Of a stretch of 64,000 nt of DNA, positions 17,490-27,445 are shown one piece after another. The first letter of the stretch is position 1. Each line of letters opens with the position of its first letter. The DNA lies in the NCBI RefSeq assembly GCF_000372725.1, contig NW_005198244.1:1-64000 (forward strand). The letters run 5' to 3'. The translations under genes and the position numbers were made by a program. The notes under the pieces were generated by a model. The model saw only the letters and a list, made by a program, of their open reading frames with translations. It searched no databases and was not told where the DNA came from. The DNA comes from Emiliania huxleyi CCMP1516 (Eukaryota; Haptophyta; Isochrysidales; Noelaerhabdaceae).

Positions 17490-19724
17490 CTACTTCAGCC
17501 ACAGAGTCCTGGACATGTCTATCAGAACTTCCTTGGGGGTGGGAGTCGCTAAACATATTCCCCGGGGCGGTCACCGCTGCCGCCCCCGGGGCGGTCGCCG
17601 CTGCCGCCCCCAGGGCATGAGAGGGGACGGCCGCGCGTGGCTCGGCGCGTGAGAGTGGCTGCCTGTGCCCGAAGGCGAGAAGGGGCCCGAAGGCAGCTGA
17701 CTAGACTTGCGCCCCGCATCAACGAGGCTTACAAGAAAAGTCTTGTTTCAATCTTTCTACACGCTGTGCCTCGCTGCTATCCCCATCACGTTCCCTTCAA
17801 AAGCCGGCAAACCATCCTCACCTCGCCATGTAAGATAGTCCCCGTGACTGTTGCGGCTGTCCCTGTGTCACAGACACGTCGACAGAGAAAATTCATGAGC
17901 CAGGTGGCACCGCTCGCGTCGTAAGGAGGTCCCCGGGACCTCTCCAGCCCTCGTGAGGACCTCGCGAGCCAGCAGCCACAGGAGCACAGGAGGACCCCCC
18001 CCCCCCCCCGGCAGACAGTGCTGAAGCTTTTGCTCATCTCATGGTGATGGTTAAGGCGGAGCATCTTGGTGACAGTCATCCAGTCTGCGCACGAATGACG
18101 CACAGCAGGAGGGCGGACTACTGGGCGGAGACTATATGTGCAGCACTCAGCGGTGTGAGGACCTCTGCGTGAGGACGGACCCCTCTGCGGAGTGAGGACC
18201 TCTGCCAGCGAGGTCTGTGGACATTTCGGTGCGACGAGCGAGCTCTCCCACAGCTCTTGCCCGTGCCCGCTGCTGTGTGTCGCTCGGCAGGCACGTCATG
18301 GCCGCATAGATAGCCCAAGCAAGTAGGGAAATCGAGTCGCTCGTCATGCATTAGAAGAATCTCTCTCTCTGAAGATCGGCGCGGCGGTGCGGAGCGCGTG
18401 GAGGTGTAGGTCTCTGCTCGCGCGTCACCTCGAGTCCCCTTCCCACTGCTTGATCCGACCCTTGGCCCTCTGATGTCCAGTGCAGCACATGTACTCTTGG
18501 TGTGTGCTGTGTGTGAGTGAGTATTCTTGATACGAAACCACGACGGTGGGCCCTCCTTGTCTCGCAATAGACCGTGTGAGGTCACACCTACCTGCCGTAG
18601 TTGGATGGGAGATGGGTTCGTTCTAACCTTGCAAACAAAACAAAACCCGCTCGCCTTTCTCTCTCCTTTCTTCTTCTTCGAGCTTCTGGCTTGCGGCGGT
18701 CGAGTGCGTGTCGTACCTGTATGTATGTTTTTCAAGTGAAAAGAGACTCGGGTCGGGTGTCAGAAAACACTCCTGTGTGTGAGTGAGTATTCTTGATACG
18801 AAACCACGACGACACACACCAGTCGACTCGCATCGGTTGCCTCCATTAACGGCGGAGCTATTCTCGCGCCCACACCACACCTGGCTCCAACGTGGACACG
18901 CCCATAGCTGGGGACACTACTAGGTCATGCATGGCATCAGAAGTTTTATCTCTGGGCCCCGAAACGCATCTCTAGCAGCGTCGTTACGCATGCGCCCTCC
19001 CCCTGGGCGCATGCGCCTCACATCTCGCCAGAGCATAAGCCCTTGGTGTGCAGCGAGACGAGTTTTTCGCCATCGCCGCGAGCAGCAAGCCGCCCACCGC
19101 AAACAGCCGGAGGCATCGCCACGGCACAGACTGCGCCGCGATCAAAACACACACACACTCACACACACACACTCCTGTGTGGACCGCGTATCCTCGAGAC
19201 CTCGAGAGCTTCATGGCGTCTCGTGAAGTGCCGGGGTGTCCATGCGCGTCGTCTCTAAAAAAAGCAGGAGTCCGCAATGGGGGGCCGGGCGCCGCGGAGC
19301 CGGCAGGCCGGCGCACTCCCGGCCCTCTTCTCACAGCACACGCTCGCGCCGAGCCGCCGATGCCGCGCCGCGCCATGCACAGCGTGTGGCGGCCGCCCGC
19401 TGCCCGCTTCCCTCTGCCGCAGCTGCATGTATTGCGTCACACCAGCGTTCCACGCCCGCGACGGGAAAGCACAGCCCGCGAAATGCTCGTCCTGATTTAT
19501 GCCGCCGATTGCCCGCTGCGCAGGTCCCCAATAAACAACAAACCGTGGGCGTGTGTGAACTGCGCGTGCGCAGCTGGACCACAAGCTGGGCCCGCGCTGT
19601 GAGTAGGCACCTCATTTGCAGCCCCCGAGAGGGATTGTGCCAATCAAGTAAACTCATGTGTCACCTGTATGCGAAACGCATCGATTCATCCGCTGCCCAG
19701 GTGCAAGTGAACTCGGTCAACTTC
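17490..19724. other. Intergenic region, no gene supported
   Basis: No protein family was recognised. It holds a poly-C run (17995-18008), a 38-bp direct repeat (about 18508-18545 and 18774-18811), a CG-rich palindromic stretch near 18985-19015 and a short imperfect (CA)n at 19146-19171. Confidence 0.45.
18508..18811. repeat. 38-bp direct repeat pair, 266 bp apart
   Basis: TGTGTGTGAGTGAGTATTCT followed by TGATACGAAACCACGACG occurs at about 18508-18545 and again at about 18774-18811. The intervening sequence shows no gene. It could be a short retained duplication or the ends of a small element. Confidence 0.85.
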
Positions 19725-22700
19725 ATGTCGGAGAACCAGTCGGGGGCCGACACCGCCGCCGATGACGACGTCTCGCCTTTCCCCTCCTCTCTCTCGAGCG
19801 GCGCCATTTGGGCCAAGGATGCGAGCGTTGACTCAGCCGCGGCGGCGGCGGAGCCGGGCGTCGGGGACGGCAGCTCGCCCACTGGCGTCGCCGGCGGCGA
19901 GGCGGCCGACCGCAAGGCCCCTCACTCTCTTCTGTCTCACCCTCCCGTCACACACCCCTCCCTGCCTCCTCCACACCCTCCCGGTCGGCTGCAGTCCGTG
20001 CACCCGGAGGCTTGCCGACCCTAGTACTGATCCGCACACTACCGCCAGGGTATCGCCGAGTGGAACGGGTTCGCGGCCCTGCTCGGAACGGACGGCAACG
20101 AGCTCGGTGTCGTTAGCTCCGGCAATGCGCGCGGCGGCTCCAAGCCGTCGATCACGGCCTCGGCGCGTACTTCTCTTGTCCGTCATTCGCACTCTGCTCG
20201 AGATTTACCCTGTCTTCGGCCGCACTTTTAGGGCACGGCCGTCACGCTCAACACGCCGGAGGCCTCCGTCTCCACCTCCGGCTGGTTCTCTTGGCCCAAG
20301 TCTTGCTGGGCCAACGTGCTTTGCGTCCTCGTCTGCCTCGCCGCGGCGAGCGCAAGCGGGGCAGCATTCGCCTGCTTCTCGCACGGCTCTAACAGCCTTC
20401 TCGCTTCGATCGTTGTGCCCGGCGTGACGGCGCTGCCGCCTGAGCTTCCGGTTCGTATGGCCGGTTGGGACAAGCAGGTTGCCAATGCCTCTGGTGACGG
20501 GCGGAACCTGCCGACGCGCTCGCAGCGACAGCAGCTAGACACGCGCGCGCCCACGAGACGGAGCAATACGTCCAGGACTCTTGTGCCGGCTGCAATTCGG
20601 CGAGCCGCTCGGCTACGCAAGATCATGCGCGCACGGCCCGCCGTACAAGCCGCAGCCCCAGCTCCAAACCGTACCACCGTACAAGCCGCAGCCCCAGCTC
20701 CAAACCGTACCACCGTACAAGCCGCAGCCCCAGCTCCAAACCGTACCACCGTACAAGCCGCAGCCCCAGCTCCAAACCGTACCACCGTACAAGCCGCAGC
20801 CCCAGCTCCAAACCGTACCACCGTACAAGCCGCAGCCCCAGCTCCAAACCGTACCACCGTACAAGCCGCAGCCCCAGCTCCAAACCGTACCACCCGCGGC
20901 AACGGCCAAGTTCCTGATCGGGTGCGGCGCGCTCGGGAGCGAGAGCTCCGACACGCTCGGGAGCGACAGCGGCTGAAGGCGGCCCGGGAGCGACAGCGGC
21001 TGAAGGCGGCCCGGGAGCGACAGCGGCTGAAGAAGGCCGCCGCGGCGCGGAAGCCGCCGCCCAAGCGCGCGCCCGTGCCCAAGCCGCCGCCCAAACGTGC
21101 ACGGCCCGCGGCGCACATATGCGGCACGATGCCGCGCATCGTCCCCAAGCTCCATGGCGACTGCGCAATCGTCGGCTCCTCTGACGTGCTACGCCTCGCT
21201 CGCATGGGCAAACGGATCGACGCGCACGACACCATCTGGTGATGGTACCCTCCAAGCTCGAGCTGCCGATGATTCATGATTAAGAACTGATGATTGACTC
21301 CCGTCAGGCGTGTGAACAATGCGCCGACGCGCGGCTACGAGACGATTGTGGGCGCGCGCACCGACGTCCGCATCATTAACCACGTGACGGTGGACGTGTG
21401 GATGGGCACGCTGCGAGCCAAGGGCGAGGCGCGCCGCCAGCGCATCGACGTCGGCGGAAACCTATCGGATGTGTGGGGGGGCGGCATCTCGCCAGAAGAG
21501 GTCGCCGCGCGCGCGTCGCTCCCCCGCGAGGGAGACCGCCGTACGGATGAGGCGCTGCCGGCCGAGTATGACCCGAAGATGTGCCGTACCCGCGTTCTGG
21601 TGCCCTCTAGCTGTGAACAGCGTCTCTTCACACCTCTAGCTGTTGAACAGGTGCACGGGCGACGAGGCGTGCTTCATGTTGTGGCGATCGCCACATCTCG
21701 CGCGACGTGGATAAGTTCAGAATGGTGAAGTAATCCGTGACGAACACCTATTAGGAGAGAGGAGGCGGAGCTCACGCGGCGGGGGGGCCGTCCTATAGAT
21801 GCGTCTCTATAGGACGGCGGCGAGCGCACTCGATCCTGCCCCTATAGGCTGCGCGAGCACACTAAGCAGAACGACGCGCACTCGATCCTGCCCCTGCCCG
21901 ATAAGACATTCAACAACGCGCGGGAATGCATGAACGGCTCCACCCCCAGCTCCGGCTTAGTCACCGTGCAGTTGGCGTTGCGCGTGTGCAAGGCGCCTGT
22001 GCACTTGTACGGCTTCTACCCGCACTGCTGCTACGATGAAGGCTGGGCGCGCCCGTGGTGGCAGGGCCTCAACTACAAGTACTTCCACACGAACTCCTCG
22101 CGATGGGTCTGCTGCGCGGGCGGCAGGGAGGACATGGAGAACGAGCTGCTCTACTATGGGAGGATGGAGGCCAAGGGATTGGTAAAGGTGCATCTGCCCA
22201 AGCCGCCTCATCGCGTGGGCAACGATTCCAGCGTGGGCTACGCCTTTCCGGCTCGCGGGCGGCGAAAGCGCTTTCCACCTCCGGCTGCCAACCAGACGCA
22301 ATGTGCGGAGTACCGGGCTCATAGCCTCCCGTGTCGTGGCCAGCGGAGCGCTCGATTAGGTAACATACTTGCGCATGAGGTGGTGGCGAAGAGGGCGCGT
22401 GAGGAGGCTGCTGCTGCTGCCTCCGCAGCAGCCTCCGCAGCAGCAACCTCCGCAGCACCAGCAGCAGCACCAGCAGCCTCCGCAGCAGCACCACCACCAC
22501 CACCAGCAGCCTCCGCAGCATCACCAGCAGCACCAGCAGCCTCCGCAGCCGCAGCAGCAGCAGCAGCAGCCTCCGCAGCACCAGCAGCCTCCGCAGCACC
22601 AGCAGCAGCACCAGCAGCCTCCGCAGCACCAGCGGCCTCCCCAGCACCAGCACCAGTAGCTGCAGCACCCGCCGTCGCCGTCTCCACCGCCGCCGTCGCC

Positions 22701-23883
22701 GTCTCCACACCCGCCGTCGCCGTCTCCACCGCCGCCGTCGCCGTCTCCACACCCGCCGTCGCCGTTTCCACACCCGCCGCCGCCGTCTCCACACCCGCCG
22801 CCGCCGTCTCCACACCCGCCGCAGCACCAGCAGCCTCCGCAGCACCAGCGGCCTCCCCAGCACCAGCACCAGTAGCTGCAGCACCCGCCGTCGCCGTCTC
22901 CACCGCCGCCGTCGCCGTCTCCACACCCGCCGTCGCCGTCTCCACCGCCGCCGCCGCCGTCTCCACACCCGCCGCAGCAGCAGCACCAGCAACCTCCGCA
23001 GCAGCAGCAACAGCTGGCCCGGCAGAGTGCGTGGACACCGACGCGTGTGACACGTGCGCGGTGGTGGGCAGCTCCGACCGCCTCCGGCTGCACGGCAAGC
23101 ACGGCGCCTTGATAGACGGCCACCAGTGCGTCTTTCGAGTCAATCACGCGCCGGTGCTGGGCTACGAGGACTACGTCGGCAGGAAGACGACTCACCGGGT
23201 GATAGGCGACGGGACGATGCGATTGCTCCTTGGCGACTACACGGTGGCCAGCAATCGGCGGGGCAGGGAGGCTGCGACCTGTCAGGGCTGCGAGTCGCTG
23301 CATGGGAGCGCGCCGAGCGACGCGCGCTCGATCTGCCGTGCCGGAAGCGGCGAGACGTGCGTCTACGCGTTGAAGAAGGCGGACCGGGCGAGGTACGAGG
23401 CGGGCGGTCGCCGCATCTTTCTACGGCTGAGCCGTGAGCGAGCAGCGCTAAACCTCACGTCGTGGGCTATGTGCCGGTGGTGCTACAAATCCGCGCGCAC
23501 AGTTAGTTCTTCTTTCCTTCCCATGTAGGCGCAAGCTGTGCACGGCGCGGCCGGCGTTTGAGCGTGCCGCGATGCAAGTCAAGGCCGAGAGCGGGCGCGG
23601 CGTGCGCAGCGGAAGCGACGAGTACCGTCGCCTCGCGCTCTCGGGCGGATTCCTCACGCTCCTAATGGCGCGAGAGCTGTGCAACAAGGGACAGCGCATC
23701 GACGTCTACGGCATGGAGACGAACGCCACCGACGACTGCTGCCGCGACATGAACCGTCGCTACGCCTACTACCAGCCTCAGAGCCACCACAAGTGCTGCA
23801 TCCGGTCGCGCGAGACGCGCGACCAGCATGAGATTGCGGCGTGGGAGCACTTCCAGCGCTCCGGGGAGGTGGCGCTGCACTAG
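19725..23883 (+). CDS. Tandem two-module GT29 sialyltransferase-like gene
   Basis: The presumed type II membrane protein starts MSENQSGADTAADDDVSPFP. After two introns it has a single hydrophobic anchor, SCWANVLCVLVCLAAASASG. A stem follows with seven 12-residue repeats (VQAAAPAPNRTT), each carrying an N-R-T sequon. Module 1 has the L-sialylmotif GDCAIVGSSDVLRLARMGKR and RVNNAPTRGYETIVGARTDV, then the S-motif PSSGLVTVQLALRVCKAPVH with LYGFYPHCCYDEG. The frame 21930-23528 runs on through an Ala/Pro linker into module 2: CAVVGSSDRLRLHGKHGALI, FRVNHAPVLGYEDYVGRKTT, then after an intron at 23500-23526 LALSGGFLTLLMARELCNKG with VYGMETN and a VS-like HEIAAWEHF. GT29 enzymes transfer sialic acid from CMP-sialate in the Golgi. 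Exons between 21650 and 21900 are not fully resolved. It is either a genuine double-domain enzyme or two genes misjoined; the shared frame favours the former. Confidence 0.75.
20641..20892 (+). repeat. 36-bp coding repeat x7
   Basis: Seven near-perfect copies of a 36-bp unit (GTACAAGCCGCAGCCCCAGC plus TCCAAACCGTACCACC) encode the stem repeat VQAAAPAPNRTT of the sialyltransferase-like protein. Each has an N-glycosylation sequon. Confidence 0.95.
21600..21650 (+). mobile_element. Hairpin introner-like intron, plus strand
   Basis: GT-AG intron starting GTGCCCTC and ending AGCTGTTGAACAG before exon GTGCACGGG. The core GTGAACAGCGTC, TTCACACCT is in the same orientation relative to its gene as the minus-strand copies. 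Confidence 0.85.
22395..23010 (+). repeat. Ala/Pro linker repeats (GCAGCCTCC and GTCTCCACC units)
   Basis: GCA/CCT-rich trinucleotide repeats followed by 15-18 bp CCGTCGCCGTCTCCAC repeats encode the linker between the two sialyltransferase modules (AASAAPAAAPAA and AVAVSTAAVAVSTPA). A block of about 190 bp is duplicated (22597-22680 resembles 22825-22905). Confidence 0.93.
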
Positions 23884-24606
23884 CGAGCCTCACACGCTCC
23901 TCTCAGGCTCACTCAGTTTTATTGTGACGGTCGCGTCGAATGCATGGGCGCTCTAAGTCTAACTCCAACCAAACAACAAGGAAAGAGAGCCACAGCCCAC
24001 AGTTGATACAACATCAACAACAGACACGCACACGGCGAACAGAGTGGTACACGGGTAAAGGCACGCGAGTATATGGGCCACGATGTCTTCGCAAATATGA
24101 GGGGTTTTGACTCCTACCGGCTCCTGACGCTATCCCTGGCAGCTCTAATGACCAGGATCAGTAGCTTTGTGATAGAGGGTGCCCATACTGCCGCAGGAGC
24201 TGCCACACTCGCCCGGACCATCCCCTTCTGGGTCCGGTTCCGCAGCCCGCGAGAGCCGACAGCGGGGCCGTGCCGCGGGTGCCTATACTGCTGAGTGCCA
24301 CAAACACTGCGCCGTCCCGCCATCACCTACAGGCTGTCTTGTGTGATGGTTGGGATGTCCACACGCCACCATCTTGGCTCTTGCGACCTCAAACCCGCGA
24401 GCTGTATGGGTGGTCCTGACGTCGACAGACGCCCGATGACCACGGTGAAGCTGAGCCGTAACGAGTCGACAAGTCTCGTCTGAGCCCGTGGCGGTCGCCG
24501 GCTGAGTCGCTGTGCACGGGCCGGTACCTCAGGCGTCACCTCCGCAGCCTCAGGTCTCAAACTCCATCACCTCCGACGGGACGCCTTCGGTGGCACGCTC
24601 GGCGGC

Positions 24607-24755
24607 GAGTTTGTGGCAGCTCCACAGCGAGCGCGGCGTCGAGCCTACTCACTCCAGCTGGTTCGGCACACTCGGTGGGGTCCACCGAGTGTGCCGAACG
24701 CGCGAGCGGTGCGTCCCGGCAGCCCGCGCTGGCTGCGGAGCTGCCACAAACTCGA
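24607..24755. repeat. Imperfect inverted repeat with ~72-bp arms
   Basis: The left arm begins GAGTTTGTGGCAGCTCC and ends TTCGGCACACTCGGTGG. The right arm is its reverse complement, beginning CCACCGAGTGTGCCGAA and ending GGAGCTGCCACAAACTC. Loop length is close to zero. It could be a foldback/MITE-like element or an RNA hairpin; no terminal duplication was identified. Confidence 0.85.
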
Positions 24756-24889
24756 GACGCTTTTTCGGACATTTTCGACGCTTTTGGCCCATAACATATG
24801 AAATGAACTCGGGGGCACGGGACGCGGCACAAACGGGGCACAAACGCCAGGCTACAAAGACGGGGAGGCACGTAGTGACGCAGGGGAGT

Positions 24890-26434
24890 CTAGGCGACGG
24901 CGGCGTCCTCCGACGCCGCGGCGAGCCTGAGCTCGGTCGCAATCTCTTCCGCCGCCGCGAGCTGCAGCGCGACTGACATGCGCTGGGCCTGCAGCGAAAG
25001 CCACGACCGCGTCGACCAGCTCGCCTCGTCCTCGTGCTGCCGCTTCGAGAGCTTGTTGCGCACCTTGTCCTTCATCTGGTAGAACAGCCGTTTGACCGCG
25101 TTGCACCACCCGCCGAAGGTTTCAAACAGGTACATCTGCACGTCGGTGTCCGAGCGCGAGAGGGCGTGCGCGTAGTCCGCCTTCTTGTACGCCACATAGC
25201 CGCCGCCGTCGCTCGGCCTGAAGTCGCCGTCCCCGACAGCGCCGCGCTGCTCGAGGCCGAAGACGTCCGCGCTCGTGCCGGGCTCGGTGTTGCCGAGGCC
25301 GACGAAAGCGCCTCGCTGGCCGACGTCCTCCGGGTTGGAGGAGAGCGAGTCCTTGAACTTGACGTCGCCGATGAGGCGCGAGCGCGAGCGGCCGGCGCCC
25401 GCCACCGAGACGTCGGGCCGGTAGTCGTTAGAGTAGCCGAGGTGGTCCCGCGGCTCCACCTCGACGAGCATGCCCCACACGCTCCGCATGACCTTGGCCA
25501 GGGCGGCGAGGAGGCTGTTGTGGCGGCCGCAGTGCCCGAGGCGGCCGATGTTGCTGGCCGCGTCGCCCAACGGGTCCTGCACCTTGCCGTCGCGCGCCGA
25601 GCAGGTCGGCGCGCCCCGCGCGAGCGCCTCGTCAAGTGGTAGCCCGAGGCGCCGCTGGACGGCGATGCGCAGCGCCGAGCTGAGGCAGCGAGCCGCCGAG
25701 CTGAGGCAGCGAGCCGCCGAGCTGAGGCAGCGAGCCGCCGAGCTGAGGCAGCGAGCCGCCGAGCTGAGGCAGCGAGCCGCCGAGCTGAGGCAGCGAGCCG
25801 CCGAGCTGAGGCAGCGAGCCGCCGAGCTGAGGCAGCGAGCCGCCGAGCTGAGGCAGCGAGCCGCCGAGCTGAGGCAGCGAGCCGCCGAGCTGAGGCAGCG
25901 AGCCGCCGAGCTGAGGCAGCGAGCCGCCGAGCTGAGGCAGCGAGCCGCCGAGCTGAGGCAGCGAGCCGCCGAGCTGAGGCAGCGAGCCGCCGAGCTGAGG
26001 CAGCGAGCCGCCGAGCTGAGGCAGCGAGCCGCCGAGCTGAGGCAGCGAGCCGCCGAGCTGAGGCAGCGAGCCGCCGAGCTGAGGCAGCGAGCCGCCGAGC
26101 TGAGGCAGCGAGCCGCCGAGCTGAGGCAGCGAGCCGCCGAGCTGAGGCAGCGAGCCGCCGAGCTGAGGCAGCGAGCCGCCGAGCTGAGGCAGCGAGCCGC
26201 CGAGCTGAGGCAGCGAGCCGCCGAGCTGAGGCAGCGAGCCGCCGAGCTGAGGCAGCGAGCCGCCGAGCTGAGGCAGCGAGCCGCCGAGCTGAGGCAGCGA
26301 GCCGCCGAGCTGAGGCAGCGAGCACGGCAGCGAGCAGAACGGCTGCGGGCAGCAGCAGCAGCAGCCGGGCTCGGGTGCCGCGCAGCAGTACAGCGGCGCC
26401 GGCAGCAGAGGCAGCAGCTCAGCAGGCGCTGCAT
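24890..26434 (-). CDS. RT-associated nuclease-like protein, mobile-element derived
   Basis: The informative part is 24890-25650 (about 250 residues): CSARDGKVQDPLGDAASNIG with HCGRHNSLLAALAKVM, then DYRPDVSVAGAGRSRSRLIG with DVKFKDSL, GNTEPG, GGYVAYKKADYAHAL and MYLFETFGG. The C/H motif followed by RHN and a D...D-x-K pattern is what follows the reverse transcriptase domain in many non-LTR elements, where a PD-(D/E)XK-like endonuclease sits (inference from pattern, not a search). No RT domain is present here. The upstream part of the frame is a 21-bp minisatellite, so the true start is doubtful and could be after it. The protein may be a domesticated or stranded C-terminal piece. Confidence 0.5.
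   Translation of the reverse strand: MQRLLSCCLCCRRRCTAARHPSPAAAAAARSRSARCRARCLSSAARCLSSAARCLSSAARCLSSAARCLSSAARCLSSAARCLSSAARCLSSAARCLSSAARCLSSAARCLSSAARCLSSAARCLSSAARCLSSAARCLSSAARCLSSAARCLSSAARCLSSAARCLSSAARCLSSAARCLSSAARCLSSAARCLSSAARCLSSAARCLSSAARCLSSAARCLSSAARCLSSAARCLSSAARCLSSAARCLSSALRIAVQRRLGLPLDEALARGAPTCSARDGKVQDPLGDAASNIGRLGHCGRHNSLLAALAKVMRSVWGMLVEVEPRDHLGYSNDYRPDVSVAGAGRSRSRLIGDVKFKDSLSSNPEDVGQRGAFVGLGNTEPGTSADVFGLEQRGAVGDGDFRPSDGGGYVAYKKADYAHALSRSDTDVQMYLFETFGGWCNAVKRLFYQMKDKVRNKLSKRQHEDEASWSTRSWLSLQAQRMSVALQLAAAEEIATELRLAAASEDAAVA
25674..26330. repeat. 21-bp minisatellite, ~31 copies
   Basis: Near-perfect tandem copies of GAGCTGAGGCAGCGAGCCGC plus C. Because 21 is a multiple of three, several frames stay open: plus strand (AELRQRA)n, minus strand (CLSSAAR)n, (LAASARR)n and (LPQLGGS)n. 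The uniformity suggests recent expansion. Confidence 0.97.
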
Positions 26435-26656
26435 CTGGCAGTTGCTCAGCGCTTTTGCACGCGGCTGCTCTCCGCGGAGTAGCCGCAGAGCGAGCTGCCG
26501 CCGACGACGGAGCTAGAGCCTCCGTCGGCGGCGTCAGCCTGCTCGGTGGCGCCGCAGCCTCTCGCGGGCGCGGCGCCGGGCGGGCAAGCATTCCGATGCT
26601 GCCCGCCATGGAAAACTTGGCCCATAACACAACTGATTGGTAGGCCCCCCAAGGGC

Positions 26657-27163
26657 CTAGAAATCGCGCCTCCCTCTCCCTTGTCTCTCTCTCTCTCTCA
26701 GTGTGTGTATGTGTGTACAACTGTACTCGTGCAACAACCCACACACACAACTCGCGCTGTCGCTCGTGGAGGCCACACGTTTACTAAGGGGACCTTTCTT
26801 TTTTAGTGTGGAGTGTGCGATCGCATGGAATTGGACTGCAATCAATTGTTGCTCCCGAGCTGAGACCTGATTAAATTTGGATATTGCAATCGCATTGACT
26901 CTCGGGATTGCCCCCGCCGCGAGTTTTTCTTCACCCGCGCTCTGACCGATGCGCAGCCCGTTCCTTCTCGCCGAGAAGGCGCTCGCCAGGAGTTTCCGCA
27001 GGCGTGCCGGCTTGGCGAGATTCATTGCCCACTGAGACTTTGAGTAATGCGCCGCAGACTTGCTCGCGAGGCAGGCGAAGCAGCGTTTGGTAGCAGTCTG
27101 TGGCGTGTCTGCGGCCGCAGCCGACGGCGCTGCGACTGCGGCCGCCGTGCCGTCGCAGCTCCG
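26657..27163 (-). CDS. Possible zinc-binding (Stc1-like) small protein
   Basis: The frame contains KRCFACLASKSAAHYSKSQW, resembling the C-x-x-C...K...(F/Y)SKxQ half of Stc1-like treble-clef domains. Basic sequence follows (ARLRKLLASAFSARRNGLRI). There is no ATG upstream of the motif in this frame, so a 5' exon would be needed. The second Cys pair is not visible. It lies divergent to the DEAD-box gene. A weak call; it may be a chance frame. Confidence 0.25.
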   Translation of the reverse strand, partial: RSCDGTAAAVAAPSAAAADTPQTATKRCFACLASKSAAHYSKSQWAMNLAKPARLRKLLASAFSARRNGLRIGQSAGEEKLAAGAIPRVNAIAISKFNQVSAREQQLIAVQFHAIAHSTLKKKGPLSKRVASTSDSASCVCGLLHEYSCTHIHTLRERERQGRGRRDF

Positions 27164-27227
27164 CAATGTTCACAGTGCCCCAGAGGCAGTCAAACGGATC
27201 TCGTCCCCTTCGAACCAAGAAAAATCC

Positions 27228-27352
27228 TGGGCGGGGCAGTGGGCGGGCGCGCGGTGCGGCGCGGCGTGTGCGTGTGTGCGACTGCAACGAAGGACCGCTC
27301 GCAAGGGACCATTGGGTTTGTACTATAAACAACGAAGGCGCTAAAAAAAGAA
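27228..27352 (+). repeat. Dispersed ~125-bp repeat upstream of DEAD-box gene
   Basis: This segment (GCGACTGCAACGAAGGACCG, AAGGGACCATTGGGTTTGTA, ACAACGAAGGCGCT) matches 44090-44215 in inverted orientation with few differences. Each copy lies shortly upstream of a gene, but in opposite orientation relative to that gene. Confidence 0.9.
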
Positions 27353-27445
27353 AAATGTGCTTTATTTCTTTGTCCGGCGCGGGTACCTAGTACCTATACG
27401 GCCACGAGCCCACCCGAGCCACCGAGCCCACAGCAGCCACAGCCG

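Noticed and set aside
20641-20892. Seven 36-bp repeats as a CRISPR array
   Set aside because: Contiguous tandem units in frame with a membrane protein stem; no spacers.
22069-23303. Minus-strand Arg/Leu, Ala/Glu and Gly/Cys-rich frames
   Set aside because: Shadows of the Ala/Pro linker of the sialyltransferase-like gene, whose motifs lie on the plus strand.
25470-26516. Plus-strand (AELRQRA)n frame as a coiled-coil gene
   Set aside because: The frame exists only through the 21-bp array, and its flanks lack any recognisable domain; the minus strand holds the conserved protein.
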